64,000 bases of DNA, from positions 1-64,000 of the forward strand of contig NW_020290068.1 of the NCBI RefSeq assembly GCF_003144195.1, given 5' to 3'. Positions 41,434 through 51,258 of this stretch are shown in pieces. A program made the translations under genes and the position numbers. The notes beneath the pieces are model-generated. The model saw only the letters and a program-made list of their open reading frames with translations. It was not told where the DNA came from and did no database searches. This DNA is from Ceraceosorus guamensis. Lineage: Eukaryota; Basidiomycota; Exobasidiomycetes; Ceraceosorales; Ceraceosoraceae. Each line of letters starts with the position of its first letter. Position 1 is the stretch's first letter.

Positions 41434-42166
41434 TCAGAAAATCACATGATGCGTCTCATTTTGTCCTATGAGAGGTTCACCACGCATCAGTGCTGGGTCA
41501 TGAATCCCCTTCGCATCCGCAGCAATCAAATGCTGGTAATACACGTCCAAGGGATGAACCGATGCATCTCCACAGGAGGGCACACCGTGCGCGTCAAACT
41601 TCTCTTGGCCTGCGCTGCCCCGCTTGACGCCTGCGCACGCCCGGAGCAGTGCGATTGAATCATCGCTGGCACTGGCACATGGCATGCCATAGTAATTTGA
41701 ATAGGCAATTGTGAGACACATCAAGCTCAACAAAAGAGGCAAGTACCATATACAAGACCAAAGTTGCAGGGCAAAACACCTCACTTGATTCTCTCAAAAA
41801 GTCCACAGCAACCTAAAGACCTGCTCGTCCACAGCGCCATCCAGAACACCAACGATGCGTGCGCGGGAATGCAAGTGCTGCATCTCTTGGCGGGACAAGA
41901 TGATCTCCAAACCAAAATTGCCTTGCACAAATTGCTGCACCGCTGCCAGGTGTTGGGAGAACCCTTGCCAGCTGTCTGAAAAGTCTCACACAATCGACAA
42001 CATCGAAGGACTGATACATTAATTCCATTGCTTTTGGATGGCGTGTCCAGCAAGGCGGGGTTGCGATGACACGGAGGGTTCCTGTCAAGATCAAACGTAG
42101 AAGACTCAGATGCGGCGACCATAACGTTTGGACTCTTTTTGCTTCCAACTCACTTCCAGCAGTAGC

Positions 42167-42808
42167 TCAGCTACGGCAACGCATGGGTGCATGTCTGCTG
42201 TCCGGCAGCTCCACGACCCGGTATTCCTCGTTGAGCTCAAAGTCTCCATCCACATCCTTGTCCACCATCACAAACTTGCCCAAGAGAGACTCTGCCTTGT
42301 GGAGCTTGTGCCAGCCTAGTCCACAAAGCCAGTTGCAAACACAAGCATTGTTCCTGTTCCCTGTCCCTGTTTTCTTCACGCTCTCCATGCTCTTTCCCTT
42401 CTCCAGCAGCATCTTGGCTTCCTCCACAGAGAGCTCTGCTGCAAGGTACGAGCAGGTAGCGGGCACATCATGCTCTGCTATGAAGGCATTGGCATCCATG
42501 GCACCTTCCAGCTCCTTAGGAATTGTTCCAATAGCTTGGCAGCTATTCAGGGCTTTGTGGAAACACAGAGCCTTGCTAGAAGGCTCCATCTTTGCCAAGA
42601 TCTTGACGGCGTTCTGACAACATCCAGAGCCCAAGAAGATGCTGATCAATCTTGAGTGCTCAATCATGAATGATTGATGAATGCGCACACTGAGGCCAGG
42701 GGTATCGCAAAGACGCCTAGACGCTACTACAAAGACCTCTCCTCTGACAACAATGTCTTCGCCTTTGACGCAGATGGCAATCCAAATCCATTCATGCAAC
42801 TTCAACAA
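42167..42808 (-). pseudogene. Unrecognised protein-coding stretch, likely a broken element or gene
   Basis: A 214-residue open stretch in the decayed island. Composition looks genuinely protein-like (VEEAKMLLEKGKSMESVKK, NWLCGLGWHKLHKAESLLGK, VMVDKDVDGDFELNEEYRVV), with several Cys (CSYLAAE, NNACVCNWLCGLG). I do not recognise it. Further protein-like sequence continues leftward on the same strand to about 41434. It may be one piece of an old multi-exon element gene. Confidence 0.35.
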
Positions 42809-42841
42809 AAGAAGGCTGCCAAAGCACCCCAGTTAAGGTGA
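42676..42841 (+). repeat. Module copy 1 (KDLSSDNN...DGNPNPF type)
   Basis: The stretch reads NAHTEARGIAKTPRRYYKDL, then SSDNNVFAFDADGNPNPF and a Lys-rich end. It aligns with copies 2 and 3. The sequence after it also resembles the sequence after copy 2 (GTGGTCTTC shared). Confidence 0.6.
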
Positions 42842-43221
42842 TCGTGGTCTTCGGTTGGCAGCTGGGCCAATAGTGCCAACAAGTTGTCCAGCATTGTTGG
42901 TCTCGGGCAGCAATTGCCCTTGACTCTCTGGCATTCTGTGCCAGAACCCTAACCCTGAGTCATAAGCAAAAGAGTCCAGTGGTTGCGCCCCTTTACTGCT
43001 TTTTTGATCATCGCGATGGGCTTATCAACAAGCGCAACTACTTGTGCATTATGCCCACCATAAATGCCCCCAAGCAGAAGCGCCACTTTGCACACCTGGT
43101 CAAGGAGATGGAGAAGAGCAAGCAAGCAAGCAACTGTGCCCCATGCAGTGACATTTTACAAGCGCTGACCCAATCACACACAGTCCTTCAATGCCCATGT
43201 TGAAGCACTCAGCATTGCAAA

Positions 43222-43346
43222 GCTGCCCAGAAGCACCTTTGAAGACCTCAGCAAAGACAACAACAACCACAGCTGCAACAAGCACGGCAACCCACTGCCA
43301 TTTCCTTGCCTCAGGCGCAAGAAGCCAGGTGCTGCTGACATGAGCT
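43222..43346 (+). repeat. Module copy 2 (EDLSKDNN...GNPLPF type)
   Basis: After a CACACACAG acceptor-like site: FNAHVEALSIAKLPRSTFED, then LSKDNNNHSCNKHGNPLPF and a Lys-rich end. It is clearly homologous to copy 1 (NAHxEAxxIAKxPR, DLSxDNN, GNPxPF) but strongly diverged. Upstream on the same strand lies MPTINAPKQKRHFAHLVKEM. Confidence 0.6.
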
Positions 43347-44062
43347 GATTGTGGTCTTCAGTAAGCTCTTTTGCCAATGCTGGACCTGGTGAGCGAGTCC
43401 GGTAATCGAAGAGAGCAAAGTCTCACTTGGTGAAGGGGGAGCGCAAATTCCAAACAGCCTCCTCAAGATCAACAGGTGGCTGCTCACCTCGCCTAGCCAG
43501 CTCACATGCTTGGTGATCAGCCACTTGGTGGATTCCAATGCATGCGCTTGCTGCTTGGCGAGGATGGCATTGCACAGCTCTGACACCATCGTCAGCATTG
43601 GAGACAGGACTTCAGAGCAGAGAGAGGCCTCCCTGTTCCAGCTGCGGGTGCTGGGGCCACGTCATGAGACGACCACTTTAGCTGATACACTGTGCTAACC
43701 ATGCCGTTGCGCACACGTACTGGTACATGCATGAGGACAACTCTTTGCGCCCCTTTGTTTGCTGAAAGTGTCCAGACACTTGCAGTTCAGTCAATGTTTA
43801 GAAGCAAGAAGGGAACTGGCTTTGGCCCTCCAGGTGAGCTAGCATGCAAAGCTTGCTGTGCTCATCCACAATTGTACATGCTCACTTTTGACTGTCATCT
43901 TGCGCGCATGCATGCAGACTCTGCTCTGCAGGCCTGATTTGGAAGTTGGAGCTTTTGGGCACTGTGACCAGCTAGGGAGCTCAATTGCAGTCATACAAAG
44001 GTGTGTCTGCTTCCTCCAACCCACTCCAAGTCACCTTTTGTTCTTCAACCAAAGGCTGCAGC

Positions 44063-44400
44063 CTAACAATGAATACTGAATGTGAATGTCACCCTCAAGG
44101 AGTGGTGTTCTAAGGCCACGTCAATACTTGTTGTTGCCTGACAAACAGCTGCTTGAGTGGCAATTTGCTTTTTGAGAACCCTTTTTTTGTGTTTTGAGGT
44201 GCTCATTTTGCGTTTCGAGTTGCTTGAAGGCCTCCTGTTTCTCTGCAAGTTTCCTTGAGAGCGCGTTGTTCCTGCGCTGTAGTCTCTCGTTGTTCCCCAC
44301 AAGGTTGGTGTTTTTTTTGTTTGGGATCATCTTGTTCCTTGGTCAAATCATTCAGACGCTTCTCACCCTCGCTGCGGGGGTTGATCTGCAAGGTTGATGA
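44063..44400 (-). pseudogene. Coiled-coil fragment within the island
   Basis: Protein-like minus-strand sequence with a heptad pattern (NALSRKLAEKQEAFKQLETQ, NEHLKTQKKG). It is a broken piece, presumably of the same old element; function unknown. Confidence 0.35.
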
Positions 44401-44456
44401 GGTCAGTGCTCGATTTATGAAATCCCTCAGCTTTGAGTTGCAGTGGAAACTAACGA

Positions 44457-44565
44457 GGGACACGGTCCATCATAAAATCGTCGAGAGTATGATGCGCAGA
44501 AGAGAAGGGACGCTCTGTGGTGGAAGAAGAGGGGCACGGTCCATCATAGAATCGTCGAGAGTATG
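44457..44565. repeat. 35-bp direct repeat, two copies 74 bp apart
   Basis: Copies at 44457-44491 and 44531-44565 share CACGGTCCATCATA and AATCGTCGAGAGTATG, with two mismatches. They lie beside module copy 3. Confidence 0.85.
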
Positions 44566-44596
44566 CAATCACTGATTGCTTGCACCTAAGAGGAGG

Positions 44597-44690
44597 GAAT
44601 GGCGATGGATTGCCGTTGTCATTGCCTCTGTTGTGGTCGTTGATGTCGCTAAGGTCTCTGAGGTCTTTGTGCCTTGCGGGCTGACTATTC
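44597..44690 (-). repeat. Module copy 3 (DLSDIND...NDNGNPSPF type)
   Basis: Minus-strand sequence ARHKDLRDLSDINDHNRG then NDNGNPSPFPPLRCK. It matches copies 1 and 2 in the DLS, GNPxPF and L(R/Q)xK positions, in the opposite orientation to them. Confidence 0.5.
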
Positions 44691-45055
44691 GAAATATTTA
44701 CATGGATTTCCCACCTTGAAGTCTTCCGCTTTTTTAGCACCAAGGGGTAGGCCTAGTTGCTTTTTGGCAAGCTTTTTTCCCTGCTTTGTGATCAGGGGCT
44801 TCATATAGGCAGCACATCCCAGTGTCCTTGGCCTGGCACGGAGGTCCAGGAAGTCTGCCTCTCTTCCAGGGACTGTTGTGCTGTGTGTCTCCAGGCCATG
44901 CCATAGCATGAAGACGCCTGGTCCATTCTTCAGGACGACCCCAATCTCCGGAGCTCCAAAGTCATGCCCGCTGGCTGGCATTGCTTTCCATTCTGAGTCC
45001 TCCGTGACATCCAGGCCCACGGTGAACACTGGATCATCTTTGTCCTAGATGCTAA
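44685..45055 (-). pseudogene. Possible dioxygenase/double-stranded beta-helix fragment
   Basis: Open minus-strand stretch preceded by an acceptor-like CATCTAG. It reads DDPVFTVGLDVTEDSEWKAM, SGHDFGAPEIGVVLKNGPGV, FMLWHGLETHSTTVPG, then a Lys-rich end. The spaced His residues in a beta-rich context are reminiscent of a 2-oxoglutarate dioxygenase or cupin fold, but no complete HxD...H motif is certain. Unassigned. Confidence 0.3.
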
Positions 45056-45568
45056 GGTCAAGTCAGCCCATGTCCACTATGCTTCCTTCAAAGTTCTACT
45101 TACTGTGTGATGGGCAGAGATATACCCTTGGCATGCTGCACCCTGCATGGCATGCCCACAGAAGCCAAGAGCTGGTAGACCTGCCGCACGGGTGCTCTGT
45201 ACATGTTCTTGATGCAGGCCTGGCAAGATCCCCGCTGTCAATCATTCCAGGTAGTCTAGGATCACCTCATCCTGAACTTCCGCCTGTTCCGTGCCTCAAT
45301 CTAACGTGCAAGGAGGATGCTTACTTAGTGACGCACAGCCCGCTAGGCTTACCACACGTTGGCGATAGTCTTTGGCTTTGGTGCAGAGACTTGACTTTCC
45401 AGCCAAAGCTCCCACCGCAGCCTACGCAGATCCAGGTTCACATCACTGAGCCCTAAGATCAAATCTGACCCTACAAGCCCGTTCCATGTGGTTGCTCCTG
45501 GATCCATGAAAGAGCAAGAGGCACAAGCGGCAAACAACCAAGACTGTGCAGCATCAAAGCTGTTCAGC

Positions 45569-45638
45569 TTGATTCTTTGCCTCCCTTTCCTCTGCCTTAG
45601 TCCTCTCTCAACAAAGTGTGTCGAAGGGAAGTCGTTTT
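45569..45638 (-). repeat. Duplicated motif, copy A
   Basis: Roughly four in five bases match 45975-46044. On the minus strand it encodes DFPSTHFVERGLRQRKGRQR. Confidence 0.7.
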
Positions 45639-45974
45639 GAGCATGAGCGACTATGCATGCGTGGAAGAAGCTGCAACTTACTTTGTCAAAGACGTTCTAC
45701 CCGTCGCTGGGCGCATTGGTGCCGCTGGCCTCTCCGACAATGAAGGGATCCTTCAGCAAGCGCTGCAGGTAGGCGTCTTTCTCAACCTTGAGAACTTCAT
45801 TCTCCTTTCAGAGAGCCACTAGCTCATCCTGGCCTTTTTTGTCTCTGTTGGAGCTACTGTGAGGTTTTCAATGATTGACTGCCAGGTCAAGAGAGACAAC
45901 ACTTTTAGAACTTTGTGAAGTGTAAGGGTGAATGAATGAGAACTCACCAACAGATGCTCCAGCAAAGTCTGGAC

Positions 45975-46044
45975 TTGATCATTTGCTTCCCTATCCTCTT
46001 CCTCAGGCCCTTCTCAACAAAGGCTGTCGAAGGGAATTGTAGCT
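45975..46044 (-). repeat. Duplicated motif, copy B
   Basis: Partner of 45569-45638. On the minus strand it encodes QFPSTAFVEKGLRKRIGKQM, following a helical TRTEEKMMLFWELRKL. Confidence 0.7.
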
Positions 46045-46899
46045 TCCTAAGCTCCCAAAAGAGCATCATTTTCTCTTCGGTGCGCGTAACGAGGGCGCCC
46101 TTGGCCCAACCACGCTCTTGATGGGCTGGGCTTAGGGTTCTTGAGATGGTTGGCGCAAACTTGAGCGCAGACTGAAGCTCACCATGGGACGTCAAAGGTG
46201 GTCTGTTGATTGGCAAACTTAAGCTGAGGTTGCGCGTCCGACTCTTTGAGAGGATCAAGCTTGCTCTGAGGTGTAGAATGCTCGTTCTGGAGCTCGGAGA
46301 GCGCTGACGTTGCAGCGTAGGGTGCCGTCTCTCGAAGAACACGCCTGCTCTGGGACATGGAATCATTTTGAGCTCGGTGTGCTCCCACTGGCACGTCTGA
46401 GCCAAAAATCCTGCTGAGCGAGTCTGCCCAGCAGAACATCTACTTTCTTGGGGCGCCTTTTTTTTTTTTGGAATAGTGGGTTGAGACACGGTAACGAAAA
46501 GCTCTGTGTGATGGCCACGGATGCTCAATGCTGACACTTTGTAAGTCAGAAAGGTCTGCAGCTGCAGTGCTGCAGTCTCCTTAGCATCAAGCTCCGCATT
46601 CAACATCCCACGTCTAACAAGCGGAAAGGGTATTCCTGAGCTTGCAGCGTCCACTCTTGGTGTTGCTCAGCGCCTTGCTCTCCACCCAGACTTGTTCAAT
46701 TTCATCGAGATTAATCTCGGTTGCAGCATTGAGCTACACCCAGATCAAAACGCCGTCTCAGCATTGAGCTATTCCAAAGCAAAGCACCAATGACCGTTGA
46801 TTTGATAGTGCCATCATTGACAAATGCCTGGGAACAGTGCTGACGAATCAAAATTTGGTCCTGTGTGCAGAACATCGTTGATAGCGAGCAATTGCAGGC

Positions 46900-49800
46900 T
46901 GGCTGTCTGAGTTTGAACCCTCGGGCTGTGCGTGACAGTCGACTTTACGCGACCTGCTACACGTTGGTACCAATTGGACGTGGGGTGGAGATTACAAGCG
47001 GTGCCACAGACTCACAGTCGAGCTTACACAGATTGAGCTTCCTAGCCCAGCTCTCGCTGTGCCTGTCTCACGAAGTCAAGCATGACCCGAAAAGCCTGTC
47101 TGTCCTGAACCATACCTGCTAAATTCTTTTTACGGTGGAGATTCCAGGACGCAGAGGGGCGGAGACCGACTAACGCTGCGTACAGCATTAGGGAAGCTTC
47201 GCACGCTAGTCTTGTAGGTAGTCGACCTTTCTGATGAACAGGCGTTAGGCGCAGGGAATTTGTCACTCATCGTGCAAAGACCGCATGCTGGTGATTGGTG
47301 CGGATATGTGCAGGGCTCGAGATGTATTTATTCTTTCCTGCGTTGGATTTGTATCATGCGTACTGATGGCTGCGCTAAAATGCAATAAAGCCGAGATCAG
47401 GAAATACGGGCATGGAGTATCGACGAGCCAGCTTTTTGGATTCCTGCTGAAATCTTCATTGTTTCTGGTGTTTGTACAAGATGCTGCAGCGACAAACAGT
47501 CTGCGCGAAGCCTCGGGTGAGACAACTTTAGCGCCGCAAAAAAGCCCTCTCTTCTGAAGGACATCACGACAATGATCTGACCGAATCTCGACGCATCTGA
47601 AAGCGAACATGCATCAGAAAACGAAACTTCGACGCGGAGTGGTGCGTGAGTACTTGAGTTCTTCAAATATGAGCTGGCTTATAGTTTCGTTCGAGCTTGG
47701 CAACTGCAATCCGTTGAAAGACGTGAGATGTTACACTTCGATAATCATCTCAGACTAAGTGATGCATGTCTGATTCCAAATCTGCGCCATGTTCTAGTCC
47801 GAAAAGCTTGAACTGTCAAGTCTGAAGGAGATACTTGCGTCTTGAAGTGCTTGAAGCACCAAAAAAAAAAAAAAGAGGGATTATGCGTGCAAAAACTGAA
47901 GCGCTGACTGAATGTGCGGACGTTCGGCGTCTCTACACGGGCCTCCAGTAAGTCTGTCAATTCTTGAGCTGAAGCTCTCTCGATTTTTCACGTTGGTAGG
48001 TTGTAAGCAGACTTTGGGCTCAGTGGTGATGAAGTGTTGAAAAGGGAGGCACATGTAAATTCTGAGAGCGCAATGGAAGGAAAAAGCTGTAAACACGGTA
48101 CATCGCTGTGGTCCTTGATAAAGGCTGCGAATGGAGACCGAACGTCTCCCTTCAATGGTTTCGGCGCGGCATGGAGAGGCCTTAAGCTCGTCAGCGTCAA
48201 GCCGAAAAAATTAACACGTTAGATTCTGATGCTGCCACAGGCGACTCGAAAAGTTGAGGCATTAGACGACAAAAGTCAAACAGGCGTGGCTGACACAGCT
48301 TGAGCCTTTTTGAACGAGTCCGCCTCGACGGCGCCTCTTTAAGACAAGGTAGCCGTCAAAGCCAGAGGGTCTGTGGAAGTATGATTTCGACTATGCGTAA
48401 TGTAAACTCGCCGACGTTGATCGCCTGCTCCAAAGGCCGTTTAGCTCATAGATGCGATCTCACCAAATCAGTGGGCCGAATATGCGTTGCGAGCACGAGG
48501 GAGGTTTCTCATTTCTTTAAATTGGAAAAAACGTTAAAATTCTCCCTCCCCAAGCAGCTCGCTGTTCTTCGCTGTAGCAACATTTACTTTGCAGCTTCCA
48601 GAGTGAAATTGGAGCCTTAGCACCATCGAATGTCTGCGCTCCCGTACCGTTTCGATCTCCACGGAGTTCCATCAGGTCGTGCGTGTGTCCGCGCAAGCCT
48701 TTTATCGAGCGTGTGTATCACTGTGAGTCTTTGTTCAAACCTACAGATCAGATTCGCTAAGCACTTGATACATCACAGAGCAAATACTCAATGTGTTCAG
48801 TCTTGGTCCAGCGTTTCCCGCGGCACAGCGGGACCATGATATGTGGTGATTGGGGTCCTGTGAAGCTCTTCAACAAAGTTTCAGCACTTGTTCACAGCGT
48901 TTTTGCCGTCCGAAGTACCTTCAAGCAAAGGTGGTGCGAGCCCATGGTTGATGCACGCCACGTTATGGCGGTTTCGATTCTCGGATATCGCTCGAAAGCC
49001 CCTGAGAAGACAAGACCATCGCAGTCTCAGCTAATTGCATCGGCGATGGTCCAGTATATGGAGAGCACGACCCGAGAACAAAATCACACTTACTCTCGTC
49101 CAGATATTACACGCTCGTGCAATCTTCATGTCGACCTCGCCGCTACATGTTGGGATCGAACTGCAAACTTGGTCGACTGACAAATTTAAATCACACAGAT
49201 CCGAGGACTTTAATCAAAATGCGAGCGCGCAAGGTCTAGAACAATCCAAAGCAGTAGCTCATTCTTTTTGTCACTTTTTTGGGCATCGAAAAGCTATCTT
49301 TGCGCAGTATGTGAGGTCAATGATAGTGCTCAAAAGTACTGAAGACTGAGCAGAATGCTGACAGAAGCGGAACCTCGTGAAATTATTCTTGGCACGAAGT
49401 TGTAGTACTACACACGTCTCGGAAGCACGCGCTTATATCTTCATCGTCATTCGAATTGTTTGATAGATGCGCTGGGTCATATCTCTTTGGAGGTGCGCTT
49501 TTTGGCTTCCGTTCAGCTCAGCAACCGAAGGCGTGAAATCGGCTTAGACCATTGCCGAGCCATGTTAAGTAGTCTTGTACGCTGTCTCATGCACGATGCG
49601 ACATCCAAACAAAACCCCCCTCGAGAATTCACATTTGAAGTTCGGGCCGAACGCTGCGGTGATTTCAGCTCTGGCTCGCTGGCGAAGACCGCGCCGTACT
49701 TTTGACAGCCACTGATCCACTATCGAAAATTCGCTGCAGCTTCAGTGCGCCAGCGAATGCGTCGGCTATACCGTTTTCTAAGGCTACAACCTCACCCACC

Positions 49801-50200
49801 GAAATCAGCCAAAAAGACGAACGCCCTTGAGGACGAAGAGCAATACATTTGAGGAGTGCGCTTTGAAGTTCACACACATACAGCACTGACAGGGAGCAAG
49901 CTCTACATAAACGCGGCCGACCGATGCATAAACGACACTAGGACTGGAAGTAAAATCATGATGAGCGCCTAAGACGCCGAGGAGGAGGTGGACATTGATC
50001 TTGCTGGAAAGTGAGGAGCGTGTCAGTCAGCAGTTGCACTCGGGTCAGACTCTTGCATAAGGCTTACTTCGCTATGATAAGACAAGCGACAAAGCAAAAA
50101 AGAGGGTGAGTGGGGTGGAACTTTGAGTGTGCGTAGAAGTGCAAAGAGGTAACAATGCGCTGACGGCAATCGAGCCTTTTTTACGCACCCTTTTCACAGA
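46900..50200. other. AT-richer stretch with no recognisable genes
   Basis: 3.3 kb in which only short accidental ORFs occur. No tRNA, repeat family or protein motif stands out. This is the most gene-empty part of the window. Confidence 0.5.
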
Positions 50201-50268
50201 TGGCTAACGGGCGCCAGACAATCAAAGCTGTCCGTCCGCGAGGCTCAGAGTGCGTCTTGAGGCGCTTT

Positions 50269-50354
50269 GGAGGTCACCTCCGTCGCGCAATCAAGGAGGT
50301 GATCCCGTGGCCCCTGCGCGAAATGTCCGTAAATGCGCGGCGGAGGTCACCTCC
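50269..50354. repeat. Two copies of the palindrome GGAGGTCACCTCC
   Basis: Exact 13-bp palindromes at 50269-50281 and 50342-50354, with a near-copy (GGAGGTGATCC) between them, 5' of the ORF at 50558. Confidence 0.8.
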
Positions 50355-50557
50355 ATTGAGGGCCGTGAGGGCGCAGGGCTTGGTAGTGAGGGCTCAATTA
50401 TGGCCACCAAGGCCAGACAAGGAAGAAGACACCCCTTTTTGCCCTGTCTTCAAGATCGATCCCCAAACTGAGCACTGCAAATCGGCTGGGGCATGAGCGA
50501 CCTTGCCCGGGAGGTCTTGCTTAAGGAGATCTGAAGAAGAGCAGAACTCAGCGTACT

Positions 50558-51200
50558 ATGAGTGTACAAAAGTGGACTGAGCTTGCCACAGACTTCACGG
50601 AAGGTGAGATTGTTTCGGCCGTCAAGCGCTCCGTTCTGCAGAAGAAATTGGACGTGAATGCTGTTGTAAATGGCGGGATGGACACTGTAAGGAGGGAGTC
50701 GCTAGAATTGGCGCAAGAAGCAACACCAAAACGAGGACAGCGCCGCATGAAAGCCCTCAATGCGTTGTTGCCCCCCGGTGGACGAGATGAGGCGACCCTC
50801 ACCGACTGTTGCTTGGGCAACGAATCAGTGATCGGACTCAAGAACAATCCCAACATTGACCGAGCAGAGGGGCTGACTCCGTCCACGCCATGCTATGTGC
50901 TTGCACCCCATGAAGAGTATGCAATCTTGAGTGGTGAGTCCTTGCAAACGTGCTATGGCGACACCGCAGAAAGTTTGCTGTGACGAGACCCTCACGCGCG
51001 CTACAGTAGAGCGCAAAGATGATGACTCTCCAAAATTTTTGCCTGATGTCACGCGCCTGGGCCGAATCAAGACGTGCCACTACGTGGCAGGATTGAACGT
51101 CTTTGAAAATACCCTGGGAGCTTTCCACATTCAGAGACTACGAGCAGACACGCAGACGACGGCAGAAATGTGGGTTCACCAACATCAACAACATCTCTAA
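50558..51200 (+). CDS. Unknown protein, about 200 residues, at the right edge of the island
   Basis: I do not recognise it. Two exons, 50558-50933 and 50974-51200, join in phase across a 40-nt GTGAGT...AAAG intron. The protein begins MSVQKWTELATDFTEGEIVS and is Lys/Arg-rich in the middle (EATPKRGQRRMKALNALLPP). It has Cys/His residues later (TDCCLG, VCCDETLTRATVERKDDD, IKTCHYVAGLNVFENTLGAF) and ends VHQHQQHL. Codon-like composition is better than elsewhere in the island. It may be element-derived; the next gene, RAD50, is convergent and only about 60 bases away. Confidence 0.4.
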
Positions 51201-51258
51201 GCATTGATGTCACGCAGACGAGACCGCGTGCGAGCAGGGTCAAGGTGAGGTGCGAGCA

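Larger units (their letters stand above)
41434..51200. other. Island of decayed, internally repeated sequence
   Basis: Nearly 10 kb between the K+/H+ exchange gene and RAD50. It has visibly lower GC than its flanks, no intact long gene, and many short stretches of protein-like sequence on both strands. Three diverged copies of one protein module occur (42676-42841, 43222-43346, 44597-44690), along with a duplicated motif (45569-45638 and 45975-46044) and a 35-bp direct repeat. From about 46.9 to 50.2 kb almost nothing protein-like is left. This fits old, broken mobile-element sequence that has picked up many breaks. I could not assign a family, and I saw no long terminal repeats, reverse-transcriptase motif or simple terminal inverted repeats. 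Confidence 0.6.

Noticed and set aside
46905-46930. TTTGAACCC resembling the complement of a tRNA B box
   Set aside because: The flanking bases do not pair as a T arm.
41434-51200. LTR retrotransposon or virus-like element
   Set aside because: No paired long terminal repeats, reverse transcriptase, integrase or capsid motifs were seen; the island stays unassigned.
41434-51200. Firm assignment of the island to KDZ transposons
   Set aside because: Only a suggestive oxygenase-like fragment and repeats; I could not identify transposase catalytic motifs.
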